In this document: positions 18,505-27,617 of the stretch, one piece after another | Layout: each line of letters opens with the position of its first letter | Numbering within the stretch: position 1 is the stretch's first letter | Assembly: GCF_000495815.1 (NCBI RefSeq) | Contig: NZ_AWGE01000009.1 | Span: 80,255-144,254, forward strand | DNA length: 64,000 bases | DNA from: Asticcacaulis sp. AC466 | Lineage (GTDB): Bacteria > Pseudomonadota > Alphaproteobacteria > Caulobacterales > Caulobacteraceae | Direction: 5' to 3' | The notes under the pieces: generated by a model | Seen by the model: only the letters and a program-made list of their open reading frames with translations | Told to the model about the DNA's origin: nothing | Databases searched by the model: none | Position numbers and translations under genes: made by a program

Positions 18505-19068
18505 ATGATCAAAACGACTTCGCTTCTTGTCGGCCTCCTGGCTGCGTCCGCCGCTCCGGCTTTTGCCGCTGATCCGGTCGCCCCCTATCAATCCATCGCG
18601 CCCCTTAGCCTCAAGGCGGAGGCGGGTAAGCAGAACACCGCGCAATCGGACCCGCTGACCGATGTGACGCAGATGGATCTGGCCCTGAAGTTTACCTGCG
18701 CTACGGCCAATTGCGATCAGGCGGCCTTTCAGCTTCTGCTGGAAGGAGAAGGCAACGACGTCGCCCAGATTGGCTTTACGGCCCAGGACGGCCTGCTCAA
18801 GGGCGCGGTCAGCAAGAATATCGGCGATGTCGCGGGCAAACCAGACGCCTTCCAATTGGCGCCGTCACCGGGCGAAGCCTTCGATGTCCGGGTTCATTGG
18901 ACACCGGGCAACCGCGTCAGCTTTGACCTGTATCGCAAGGATGCGACCGGACGCGAAGTCATGGAAAGCCATGACGTGCAATTGTCCGCCCGCGTCCATC
19001 ATCTGTTCTTGCGCGTATCCAGCGGAGACCTTGTCCTCCTGAAGCAGACTTACAAGTTCCGGCACTAA
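18505..19068 (+). CDS. Exported protein of unknown function
   Basis: A 187-residue protein with a clear signal peptide ending in FAADP. The mature part is beta-rich with two cysteines close together (FTCATANCDQ) that could form a disulfide. It converges on the RNase R gene, ending 4 bases before that gene's stop. No family recognised; probably periplasmic. Confidence 0.7.
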   Translation: MIKTTSLLVGLLAASAAPAFAADPVAPYQSIAPLSLKAEAGKQNTAQSDPLTDVTQMDLALKFTCATANCDQAAFQLLLEGEGNDVAQIGFTAQDGLLKGAVSKNIGDVAGKPDAFQLAPSPGEAFDVRVHWTPGNRVSFDLYRKDATGREVMESHDVQLSARVHHLFLRVSSGDLVLLKQTYKFRH

Positions 19069-19072
19069 TTAC

Positions 19073-21439
19073 TTACCGCTTCTTCTTTTTCTTCACGTTC
19101 TTGACGCCGTGCTTCGCGCCGGCGGTCTTGTCGCGAAAGCCGGCTTTTTTCGGCGCGCCTTTCGAACCAGGGCCACGGGGCGGAAAACCCGAACCCCGCG
19201 CACGGACGCCCAGACGCGCGCGCGGCGCGTTCGGATCGGCGGCTTCGGGTTCCGACAGCATCTTGAACACCAGCCCGCCGGTGATAGGCATGGCTTCGGC
19301 CAGTTCAACTTCGACCGTAGCGCCCAGCCGCCATCTTTGCCCGGTGCGTTCGCCGATCAGCGCGTGTTGGACATCGTCGTGTACGAAATAGTCGTTACCA
19401 AGCGACGATACGGGGACGATGCCATCGGCGCCGGTGTCCGTCAGCTTGACGAACAGGCCAAAGCGCGTGACCCCGACGATACGCCCGGTAAAGGCCGCGC
19501 CGATCTTGTCATGCAGGAAGGCGGCGATATAGCGCTCTATGGCTTCCCGTTCGGCCTGCATCGACCGGCGCTCGGTGGCGGTGATGTGTTCGGCGGTGTC
19601 GCCAAGGGTTTTGATTTCGTAATCGGTCAGCCCGTCATCACCCAGCTTGAGCGCGCGGATCAAGCCGCGGTGAACGATCAGGTCGGCATAGCGACGGATC
19701 GGTGAGGTAAAGTGAGCGTAGTGGTCGAGATTAAGTCCGAAGTGGCCGTAATTTTCCGGTGAGTAGTGCGCCTGCATCTGGGTGCGCAGAACCACTTCGT
19801 TGATAATTTCATTATTGGGACCGTCTTTTTGTCCGTCAAGCAGGGCATTGAAGCGGTCGGTGCGCGGCGGTTCGCCCTTGTTCCAGGGAATCCCCAGTGT
19901 CGCTAGGAAGTCGGCGAGGTTGCCGATCTTTTCCAGCGAAGGGGCTTCGTGGACGCGATAGATCAAAGGTGTCTTGTGCTTTTCCAGTTCTTCGGCGGCC
20001 GAGACATTGGCCTGGATCATCATCTCCTCGATCAATTGCATGGCATCCAGCGATACGCGTTGTTCGATGGAGACGACATTGCCTTCGGCGTCCAGCTTTA
20101 CGCGGCGCTCAGGAGAGTTGATATGCAGGGGTTGCCGGATGTTGCGGCCCTTGGTCAGGCAGGCGTGCGCGGCCCAGAGCGGTTTGAGCAGGGCATCGAG
20201 GATCGGCCCGGTGGTGTCGTCGGGCATGCCGTCGATCGCGGCCTGCGCCTGTTCGTAGGATAGCTTGGCAGCGGATCGCATCAGGCCACGCACGAATTTG
20301 TGGCTAAGCTTCTTGCCGGCGGCATTGAACACCATGCGCACTGCCAGGGTGGCGCGGTTCTGGCCCTCCTGCAACGAACACAGGCCTGACGACAGAACGT
20401 GCGGCAACATGGGTTCGACGCGATCGGGGAAATAGGTGGAATTGCCCTTTTCACGCGCATCGCGGTCAAGCGACGAGCCGGGTGTGACATAGGCGGCGAC
20501 GTCAGCGATGGCGACCCATACGACCCAGCCGCCCGGATTGGATTCGCTGTCGTCGGCGTGGGCGTAGACGGCGTCGTCATGGTCCTTGGCGTCAACCGGA
20601 TCAATGGTGACAAAGGGCAGGTCGCGCAGATCTGTCCGCTTGCCCAGGCTGGGCGGCTGGGCGGATTTGGCTTCGTCCTCGGTGCTGCTTTGAAAACCGA
20701 GCGGCAGGCCGTGACTGTGGATCGCCATGACCGAGGCAATCTTGGGACTGTCTTCCTTGCCGATGACTTCCAGAACCCGGGCGGGTTTGGGCCCGTAGCG
20801 ATGCACGCCACCGACGGGTGCGGCGACCACGACATCGCCGTCTTCCAATGTCTCGAGATTCTGGCCCGTGAGGGTCCAGGCGGTTTTTTCCTTGCGGTTG
20901 ACGCTTTCCAGTCGGATCTCGCGGCGTCCCTTTCGTACCACGCCGACGATCTTAGGCGCGCCTTGGTCCAAAACCTTGATCAGGTGCGCCACCCAGCCAT
21001 CGGCCGTGTTTTCAAAGCGGGCATAGATCCGATCGCCCATACCGGGCGGTGTCTGGGCGGCAGCCTTTTTGAGCGGCGCCAGCCGGGCGAGCGGCGAAGC
21101 GGAGTCGGCCTTGCTCCATTTGACCCACAACTCGCCGTCGATATCGCGTTCGACGACATCGCACACGCCGGTATCGGGCAAGGCGCCCACCGCGCCGAAT
21201 GTCTTTCGGCCGCTTTTATGAAGCTTGCCGGACTCGGATAGCGTCTTCAGCCGTTGGCGCAGGGCGCGACGCTCGTCGCCTTTCAGCCCAAATTGGCGGG
21301 CCAGGTCGCCTATATCAACTTCGCGCGCGGCGGCCAGCGCGTCCAGAAGGGTCTGGTCGTCGGGAAGGCCCTGATGCGCTTTTTGCGGTTGGGGTTTGAG
21401 CGGTTTGGGGACGCGCGGCACGCGGGGAAGTTTGGTCAT
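19073..21439 (-). CDS. rnr: Ribonuclease R
   Basis: A 788-residue 3'-5' exoribonuclease of the RNB superfamily, which degrades structured RNA and takes part in rRNA and tRNA quality control. The N-terminal winged-helix and cold-shock regions are followed by the RNB domain, with catalytic aspartates in TIDPVDAKDHDDAVYA and the YFPDRVEPMLPHVLS loop. HFTSPIRRYADLIVHR closes the channel. A C-terminal S1 domain (GAAFTGRIVGVTRFGLFVKL) and a Lys-rich tail of about 60 residues complete the RNase R pattern; RNase II lacks that tail. Confidence 0.95.
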   Translation of the reverse strand: MTKLPRVPRVPKPLKPQPQKAHQGLPDDQTLLDALAAAREVDIGDLARQFGLKGDERRALRQRLKTLSESGKLHKSGRKTFGAVGALPDTGVCDVVERDIDGELWVKWSKADSASPLARLAPLKKAAAQTPPGMGDRIYARFENTADGWVAHLIKVLDQGAPKIVGVVRKGRREIRLESVNRKEKTAWTLTGQNLETLEDGDVVVAAPVGGVHRYGPKPARVLEVIGKEDSPKIASVMAIHSHGLPLGFQSSTEDEAKSAQPPSLGKRTDLRDLPFVTIDPVDAKDHDDAVYAHADDSESNPGGWVVWVAIADVAAYVTPGSSLDRDAREKGNSTYFPDRVEPMLPHVLSSGLCSLQEGQNRATLAVRMVFNAAGKKLSHKFVRGLMRSAAKLSYEQAQAAIDGMPDDTTGPILDALLKPLWAAHACLTKGRNIRQPLHINSPERRVKLDAEGNVVSIEQRVSLDAMQLIEEMMIQANVSAAEELEKHKTPLIYRVHEAPSLEKIGNLADFLATLGIPWNKGEPPRTDRFNALLDGQKDGPNNEIINEVVLRTQMQAHYSPENYGHFGLNLDHYAHFTSPIRRYADLIVHRGLIRALKLGDDGLTDYEIKTLGDTAEHITATERRSMQAEREAIERYIAAFLHDKIGAAFTGRIVGVTRFGLFVKLTDTGADGIVPVSSLGNDYFVHDDVQHALIGERTGQRWRLGATVEVELAEAMPITGGLVFKMLSEPEAADPNAPRARLGVRARGSGFPPRGPGSKGAPKKAGFRDKTAGAKHGVKNVKKKKKR

Positions 21440-21498
21440 AACGCCAATGTAGGCGAGACTCAGGCGTCAAACCACCCCGAAATCAAGAAAACAGCCTG

Positions 21499-21969
21499 TC
21501 AGGAAAACGGGGCAGGCGTCTGGTCCGGCGGTAATTGCATCAGGCCAAACCAATATTGTTCGATGCGCGCGACGATATCGTCATAGGTTGCGTTGTTGAT
21601 GGGTTTGGTAATGTAGCCATTGGCATGGTGATCGTAGCTGGTGATGATGTCACTGTCGGCGGCAGAACTCGACAAAACGATTACGGGGATGCGTTTTAGG
21701 GTGGGATCTTCCTTTACTCTGTAAAGGAAATCCTGCCCGTGCATGGCGGGCAGGTTAAGGTCGAGCAGTATCAGGTCGGGTCGCGGTGCATCGGCATGTT
21801 CACCTTCGCGACGCAGGATGCTGAGCCCTTCTTCACCGGTTTCAGCCACGACGATATCGCTTTGCATCTCCGCTCGCTTGAAGGCCATACGTGCCAGAAT
21901 CGCATCACCGCGATTGTCTTCGACCAGCATAACTCGCGCGATCCGTGCTCTATCGATCAGCTTCGTCAT
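21499..21969 (-). CDS. Single-domain response regulator, Rcp1-like
   Basis: A 156-residue receiver without output domain. The acidic pair is in MLVEDNRGDA, the acceptor Asp in DLILLDLNLPAMHG, the switch Ser in IVLSSS and the Lys in ITKPI. The EDNRGDA and LNLPxMxG forms are typical of receivers paired with phytochrome-like or PAS kinases. It is a clear paralogue of the regulator at 23667-24122 and is divergent from the kinase gene between them, so both probably serve that kinase. Confidence 0.88.
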   Translation of the reverse strand: MTKLIDRARIARVMLVEDNRGDAILARMAFKRAEMQSDIVVAETGEEGLSILRREGEHADAPRPDLILLDLNLPAMHGQDFLYRVKEDPTLKRIPVIVLSSSAADSDIITSYDHHANGYITKPINNATYDDIVARIEQYWFGLMQLPPDQTPAPFS

Positions 21970-22181
21970 TGCGGCCGTCCGTCCCGTCAGTTTCGTCTTC
22001 TATCGGTTTGTCCGACGAATCTACGCGTATCGCAAGCGCTTTCCGTCATGGTGACACATTTCGCCAATCTGCCACGCTGATTATGTTGAGTTGAAAACAG
22101 GTTGAAAATACATGCAACGGGTGAACTGAGGGGTGATATAACCGTTTGCGTATAGGCGGGAATACGTGAGAGGATGGGCTT

Positions 22182-23657
22182 GTGAATAAGACGGGGGATC
22201 TTGCCAGTATTTTGCCGCCGCCCGTTCTGTGGCTGCATAGCTTTACAGATATTGTCATTACGCTCTCTTGTTTCGGCATGGCGGGGGCTCTGTTCTTCGT
22301 AAGGTTCCGGCGACCCGACCTGACCATGCGGTCGCTTTTCACGGTATTTGGCGTATTGATGCTGCTGGCGGGTCTGACCGCCCTGATGGATATTGGGACG
22401 CTATGGCGTTCGCATGGTCTGGCCGATTGTGTTCTTCGGCTGATCTATGCAATGACGGTATTCTTCAGTTGCATTGCCTTGATCGCCATGGTGCCGCGTG
22501 CGCTCAAAATTCACAGCGCCCGTCAATTGGCCGACGCCAATCGCAAACTTGAGCAGCTCTACCGTGCGACCGAAGAGCAAGGCAGGATGATGCTGGGCGC
22601 CGTTGTCGACAATATTATCGACGGCATCATCACCATAGACGATCATAATCGCATTCAGAGTTTCAACCCGGCTTGCGAGACCCTGTTTGGCTATACCTCC
22701 GACGAAGTGGTGGGACAGCCTGTATCCTTGCTAATGCCCGATCCAAACTACGCCGAACACGACCGCTACGTTCTTCAATACGTAGGCACCGCAGCTGGTG
22801 GCCGGGAGGTCATGGCCAGGCGGCGAGACGGTTCTGAGTTTTCCGCCGATCTGTCCGTCAGCGCCTTTGAAATATCCGGACGCCGGCATTATACCGGTAT
22901 AATTCGTGATATTACCAAGGCGAAACAGGCAGAGGACGCGCGCCAGAAGCTTCTGAAACGCTTGACCGACTCGAATACTGAACTGGAACGGTTCGCTTAT
23001 GTGGCCTCGCACGACATGCAGGAGCCATTACGCATGGTCATTAATTTCAGTCAGGTCATCCGTAACGACTATGCCGACAAACTGGACGACGATGGCAAGG
23101 AGTACTTAAAAATCATCGGCGATGCAGCGGCCCGTATGCGTGACATGGTACAGGACCTGCTTGAATATGCCCGACTTGACAAGGAGGTCGCTCGTTTCGC
23201 ACCGGTGGACCTTCGCGCGGAATTGGCGCACGTGCTGAAAAACCTGCGAGCACTGACACGCGAAAGCCAGGCTGTCATCACTTATGACGATCTGCCCATC
23301 GTGGAAGGCAGCGGCGTTCAGTTGATGCGGTTGATGCAAAACCTGATCAGCAATGCCGTCAAATACCAGCGACCAAAGCGGTTGCCCGTCGTCCATGTCG
23401 GCTGTCAGGATCGGGGCGATCATTGGGAAATCAGTGTGCAGGATAATGGTATCGGCGTGGATCAGGTTTTTATAAATCAGATTTTTGAACCGTTTCGCCG
23501 ACTGCATAGTTGGGATAATATTCCCGGTACCGGACTGGGACTTTCTGTGTGCCGCAAAATCGCCGAAAATCACGGCGGTCACATCTGGGCCATATCAGAA
23601 CTGGATGTCGGTTCGACTTTCTTTTTTACGCTCCCAAAGATTTCGCAGACGGCATAG
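22182..23657 (+). CDS. Membrane PAS-domain sensor histidine kinase with ethylene-receptor-like N-terminus
   Basis: A 491-residue kinase: three membrane helices (about 13-108), PAS domain (135-245), HisKA with H277 in YVASHDMQEPLRM, and an HATPase domain (NLISNAVKYQ, VQDNGIGVD, GTGLGLSVCRKI). The SHDMQEPLR form is the cyanobacterial-phytochrome type of H-box. The membrane part aligns without gaps to plant ETR1, but of the ETR1 copper-site positions only Asp (D23) is kept; Tyr, Pro, Cys and His are C30, A34, A63 and A67. Start is GTG with GAGAGGA before it. The signal is unknown. A response regulator follows after 9 bases. Confidence 0.9.
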   Translation: MNKTGDLASILPPPVLWLHSFTDIVITLSCFGMAGALFFVRFRRPDLTMRSLFTVFGVLMLLAGLTALMDIGTLWRSHGLADCVLRLIYAMTVFFSCIALIAMVPRALKIHSARQLADANRKLEQLYRATEEQGRMMLGAVVDNIIDGIITIDDHNRIQSFNPACETLFGYTSDEVVGQPVSLLMPDPNYAEHDRYVLQYVGTAAGGREVMARRRDGSEFSADLSVSAFEISGRRHYTGIIRDITKAKQAEDARQKLLKRLTDSNTELERFAYVASHDMQEPLRMVINFSQVIRNDYADKLDDDGKEYLKIIGDAAARMRDMVQDLLEYARLDKEVARFAPVDLRAELAHVLKNLRALTRESQAVITYDDLPIVEGSGVQLMRLMQNLISNAVKYQRPKRLPVVHVGCQDRGDHWEISVQDNGIGVDQVFINQIFEPFRRLHSWDNIPGTGLGLSVCRKIAENHGGHIWAISELDVGSTFFFTLPKISQTA

Positions 23658-23666
23658 GAGGCAATA

Positions 23667-24122
23667 TTGAAAAATCTGCTTATTCGTGAAGGCCGCGCGG
23701 CCGAAATCATGCTGGTAGAAGACAATCGCGGCGACGCACTCCTGGCCTCGCGGGCCTTCAAGCAGGCGGAAATCGACAACAATGTCACCGTCGCGGAAAC
23801 AGGAGAAAAGGCGCTGGCCATGCTGAGGCGGGAAGGGGCGTATGCGACCATGCGGCTTCCCGACCTGATCCTGCTTGACCTGAACCTGCCGATGATGAGC
23901 GGCCATGATGTCCTGGCGGCGATCAAGGGGGACGAGGCATTGCGACATATCCCGGTCATTATCATGTCGAGTTCGTCGGCTGAGGCGGACATTGCCGGCG
24001 GCTATGCTAATCACGCCAGCGCCTATGTCGTAAAACCCATCAGTCTCGACAACTTCACCGAAGTGGTCCGCAATATCGAGCAGTTCTTTTTCATGTTGGC
24101 CGTCCTGCCGTCGTCTGACTGA
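23667..24122 (+). CDS. Single-domain response regulator, Rcp1-like
   Basis: A 151-residue receiver-only protein, starting with TTG and a perfect TAGGAGG ribosome site. Acidic pair in MLVEDNRGDA, acceptor Asp in DLILLDLNLPMMSG, Ser in IIMSSSS and Lys in VVKPIS. It is co-directional with and 9 bases after the kinase, so it is the likely direct phosphorylation partner; the sister regulator at 21499-21969 shares most motif residues. Confidence 0.9.
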   Translation: MKNLLIREGRAAEIMLVEDNRGDALLASRAFKQAEIDNNVTVAETGEKALAMLRREGAYATMRLPDLILLDLNLPMMSGHDVLAAIKGDEALRHIPVIIMSSSSAEADIAGGYANHASAYVVKPISLDNFTEVVRNIEQFFFMLAVLPSSD

Positions 24123-24324
24123 GCCAAGGAAAATAAAGCAGGCCCGCTCCGCGAAAACATGAAAGCGCCATGTAGTCGTGCGTCTTTATTGTTACAGGGG
24201 CGCGAAATAAGATGATGATTGACGCTGCGTAAGTATTGCCAATTCTGGTTTCTGGTCGGATGCTTGCTCACAAGGCCTGTCCGCATGGTCAGATCATAAT
24301 CAAAAAGATACGCAGCAGGGATAC

Positions 24325-26187
24325 ATGAAAAAAACGCTCACTCTGGCGCTTCTGGCGTCCATGGTGTCCGCAGCGCCGTTCGCTGCCCACGCCCAGTCCT
24401 ATACCCGTCTCGTCAGTTTCGGCGACTCGCTCAGCGACAATGGAAACCTCTACACCGCAACGGGAAACCCGCCGCCGCCCTACAACAAGCGCTTTACCAA
24501 TGATCTCGTGTGGAACGAATATCTGGCCGGCAGCGGTCAGGGCTTCTTCACTCCGCCCGCCACCATAAACACGGGCAATGTCTATTACGGATGGGGCGGT
24601 GCGCGCTCCGATTCTGCGGCAAATTCCAGCGGCCCTATTCCAGGCACGCCGACTCAGATCGGGGCGTTCCTGTCGCGCGGTGGCACCTTCGGTGCCAATG
24701 ATGTGGTTGCCATGTGGGCCGGCGCCAATGATATTTTCCAGGCGCTGCCGACCGCCGCGGCCAATCCAGCGACAGCATCGACCTATATGACTGGTATCGC
24801 CGCGACGGCCGCAGGCAATGTGGCGACCCAGGTCGGTCAGTTGTCGACGGCAGGCGCCAAGACGATCGTCGTCATGAATTTGCCGGATCTGGGATCGACG
24901 CCGAATTTCAACGTAGATCCATCCACGTCCGCGCTGACATCATTGACCAGCGGTGTATTCAATACCGCGCTCGATGCCGGCCTCAAAACGCAGGCGGCCT
25001 CCCACACAGGCACCAATATCATAGAAGTCGATATCAAATCGGCCTTCACCGCTATTGTCGCCAACCCCTCCGCCTTCGGCTTCAGCAATGTCACGCAGGC
25101 CTGCATCAATGTGACGGCGTGCGTGACGGGCAGCCAGGACACGCGCAACACCTATCTGTTCTGGGATGGCGTGCACCCGACGGCCGGGGGGCACCGCGTG
25201 GTCGCGGCCCTGACGGCGCAGTATATTTATACGCCGACCCTGACTCAGGGCGTCGGTATGCTGGCGGACGGCAGTTACAATATGCGCCGTTCGGTGCAGT
25301 CGGAAATGAGCGGCCTGTTCCATGCGAACGGTAGTAAGGGCGGCTACTTCCTTCAGGTCGTCGGCTCCCAGGCGGAGCGCCATATGAACGTGGCCATGCA
25401 ATCGACAATTGGCGGCGCCACAAGCACCAGCGACCAATCGGCCTACGACTACAGTCTGGGCGGTATCCGCGCCGGCGCGGTCCAGCCTGTCAACGATCGC
25501 CTGAGTTTCGCTATCGGCGTGACCGCGATGACCGGCGATGCCAAGGCGATGATGGTTCAGGCCAAGCCGACCGATCTGAGTGTCGACGTCGGTCTCGACT
25601 GGCGTCCGGGCGCCTACTTCGTTACCGGCACTTTGGGCGCCGGTATTACCTCGTACAGCAATTACGAGCGTCATACCCTGATTGACGGCTTCCGCGAAAC
25701 CGCCAACCATGTCGATACCACGGCCTATTCGGCGTCCGTGCAAACCGGCTTTGATAAGGATATGGGCGGCTGGACGGTTACGCCCGTGGCGCGGTTGTCC
25801 TACGCCGCCGCAAAGATGGGCAGCTTCAACGAGCAGGGGGTTGTCGCTGCAGTCGCGTTCGAAGACCGTCAGGTATCGGCGTTTTCCGGCGCTGTCGAGC
25901 TTCAGGCCAGTGGTCAGTTGAGCGCAAATACGCGGCTTAGCGGCGTCATAGGCTATGAAGGGGTCTTCAGCGGGGATGCCGGCGATCTGCGCGGCCAGCT
26001 CATCGGCAATACCGCCCAGGCCTATATGGTTTCAATGGGTGATGTCGGCAGTCCCGGCGCGCTGGTCGGTGTCGGCGTTGAAACGCGGTTCAGCGGATTT
26101 TCGCTTAAGGCGCAATATCGCGGCACGTTTGGGTCAGATAATCAGAAGGACCAAACCGCGCTGATTTCCCTGAACAAGGCGTTCTAG
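24325..26187 (+). CDS. GDSL esterase autotransporter
   Basis: A 620-residue type V secreted enzyme. Signal peptide 1-23 (ends AHAQ), then an SGNH/GDSL passenger: block I FGDSLSDNGN, block III MWAGANDIF, block V FWDGVHPTAGGH, giving the Ser-Asp-His triad. Residues about 345-620 form an autotransporter beta-barrel, ending in the aromatic residue required for outer-membrane insertion (LNKAF). It resembles Pseudomonas EstA, so a surface-anchored lipase/esterase is likely. Monocistronic with a terminator. Confidence 0.93.
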   Translation: MKKTLTLALLASMVSAAPFAAHAQSYTRLVSFGDSLSDNGNLYTATGNPPPPYNKRFTNDLVWNEYLAGSGQGFFTPPATINTGNVYYGWGGARSDSAANSSGPIPGTPTQIGAFLSRGGTFGANDVVAMWAGANDIFQALPTAAANPATASTYMTGIAATAAGNVATQVGQLSTAGAKTIVVMNLPDLGSTPNFNVDPSTSALTSLTSGVFNTALDAGLKTQAASHTGTNIIEVDIKSAFTAIVANPSAFGFSNVTQACINVTACVTGSQDTRNTYLFWDGVHPTAGGHRVVAALTAQYIYTPTLTQGVGMLADGSYNMRRSVQSEMSGLFHANGSKGGYFLQVVGSQAERHMNVAMQSTIGGATSTSDQSAYDYSLGGIRAGAVQPVNDRLSFAIGVTAMTGDAKAMMVQAKPTDLSVDVGLDWRPGAYFVTGTLGAGITSYSNYERHTLIDGFRETANHVDTTAYSASVQTGFDKDMGGWTVTPVARLSYAAAKMGSFNEQGVVAAVAFEDRQVSAFSGAVELQASGQLSANTRLSGVIGYEGVFSGDAGDLRGQLIGNTAQAYMVSMGDVGSPGALVGVGVETRFSGFSLKAQYRGTFGSDNQKDQTALISLNKAF

Positions 26188-26223
26188 TAACAACGCGTTC
26201 TGGCACCGCTTTTGAAATCCTGA

Positions 26224-26256
26224 AAACCGCGTCCGTTTTCCGGGCGCGGTTTTTGA
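26224..26256. terminator. Terminator between the GDSL and DUF1345 genes
   Basis: AACCGCGTCCG-TTTT-CGGGCGCGGTT forms an 11-bp stem with one G-T pair, followed by T-run on the plus strand and preceded by A-run (AAAA), so it may work for both converging genes. Confidence 0.85.
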
Positions 26257-26264
26257 TGCGACGC

Positions 26265-26945
26265 TTAGGAAATCAGCGAGGCGGCAATATTGATGGTCAG
26301 GGCCAAGACGGTGGCGTTGAACAGGTAAGCGGCGACACAGTGCAAAAGGCCGACGCGGCGCATCTCCATTGTGGCGAAATCGACGTCGGCCGTTTGGCCC
26401 GAAGTGCCGATGACAAATGAAAAATACAGAAAATCCGTATAATAGGGCGCCTTCTCACCTGGAAATATCAGGCAGGGTTTGCCATTGTTACGGGGGAGTT
26501 CGGCATAGTAACCATGTGCGTAATGAAACGCGAAGGCGACATGGATAAAGGTCCATGAGGTAAGCAGGGTGAGGCCAGACAGCGCAACATGCAGGGTTTT
26601 AAGCTCGGTCGGCAGTCCCTTGGTCGTGGCCAGTTCCCCGACAATGGCGACGAAACTCAAAATTGCCGCCAGCAGTGACAGGAGCAGAATCATGCCTTCG
26701 CCGTCGTCGTAGAGATGGGCGTGGTTTTTCAGCGTTTCGCGCGTAGCGCTCAACATGACCCGCAAGCCCCAGGCTATATAAAGCAGCGTGAAGCTGTTCC
26801 AGCCGATCAAGGCATTGGTTATCGGGCTCATACGGGTCAGGAGGGTGCAGGCGACGATCACGCCGACACCGACGGCCAGGGAGACAACGAGCTGCGGTTT
26901 TTGTCGCAGGTATCGGATGCCGTGCAGATCCAGAATGCCCGCCAT
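26265..26945 (-). CDS. DUF1345 membrane protein
   Basis: A 226-residue protein with five to six membrane helices. The SWTFIHVAFAFHYAHGYY block and the DFLYFSFVIGTSGQTADVDF block are diagnostic of DUF1345, whose function is unknown. The start at 26945 is chosen for the AAGGA in front; the frame remains open for 190 codons upstream but that part overlaps the divergent SRPBCC gene. Resembles two-pore-channel-like architecture, but that is speculative. Confidence 0.87.
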   Translation of the reverse strand: MAGILDLHGIRYLRQKPQLVVSLAVGVGVIVACTLLTRMSPITNALIGWNSFTLLYIAWGLRVMLSATRETLKNHAHLYDDGEGMILLLSLLAAILSFVAIVGELATTKGLPTELKTLHVALSGLTLLTSWTFIHVAFAFHYAHGYYAELPRNNGKPCLIFPGEKAPYYTDFLYFSFVIGTSGQTADVDFATMEMRRVGLLHCVAAYLFNATVLALTINIAASLIS

Positions 26946-27050
26946 GTCTGTCCTTGGTGGTAGGTTCTTGTAAGTTCGCGGCCCTATGTTAGGCTCTTCG
27001 ATCTGCCGCTTGTCAAATGGGATTCGGGCAGTAGAAAGAGGTTTCGCGTT

Positions 27051-27527
27051 ATGGCTATCACTTTCGAACACGGTATCGACCTGCCGCACTCGCCGCATGA
27101 GGTTTTCACTCTGCTGGATGACTATTCGAAAGTTCCTTTGTGGCTGAAGCGCTGTGAAGGCGTTGCCAAACAAGGCACCGGCCCGAACAAGGTCGGCGAC
27201 AAGCTGCGCTACGCCTACAATGAAGCGGGCAGGCACGGACTCATGGATGGGGTGATTACGGCCTATGAGACGGACCGTCATATGGCGTATCGCTATTTCG
27301 ACAAGATGATGGCGGTAGCCGTCGAGTTCCGCATGGCGCCGAATGGCGAGGGGACGCGGCTGACACATCGCATTGAAATCACGCCGCATTCCTTCATGGC
27401 GAAGCTGATGACACCGATGTTTCGCATGAAATTGCCGCGACAAACGGTTCAGACGATGGAAAACGTCCGCGCCTTGCTTGCCAGGAGCAGCGTCGTGGCA
27501 CTTAGCGAGGCTGAACGCCAACATTAA
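27051..27527 (+). CDS. SRPBCC family protein
   Basis: A 158-residue START/Bet v1-fold protein: the N-terminal FEHGIDLPHSPHEVFTLLDDYSKVPLW and the TRLTHRIEI strand are typical of polyketide-cyclase/SRPBCC lipid-binding proteins. Ligand unknown. It is divergent from the DUF1345 gene and 90 bases before the S9 peptidase gene. No signal peptide. Confidence 0.82.
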   Translation: MAITFEHGIDLPHSPHEVFTLLDDYSKVPLWLKRCEGVAKQGTGPNKVGDKLRYAYNEAGRHGLMDGVITAYETDRHMAYRYFDKMMAVAVEFRMAPNGEGTRLTHRIEITPHSFMAKLMTPMFRMKLPRQTVQTMENVRALLARSSVVALSEAERQH

Positions 27528-27617
27528 AATTCAGCAATGTTTTTGCCTCCGCGCTCGACTCCGGAGGCAAAGAGGGTTTTAAACGTACCAATCGTAACAA
27601 CTGACACAGGTTGGTCC

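Noticed and set aside
19109..21586. Several long plus-strand frames opposite RNase R
   Set aside because: All lie opposite confirmed RNase R coding sequence, with no ribosome sites or family motifs.
26265..27524. An extended 419-codon version of the DUF1345 protein
   Set aside because: The extra N-terminus overlaps the divergent SRPBCC gene and lacks membrane or family features; the internal start at 26945 has a ribosome site.
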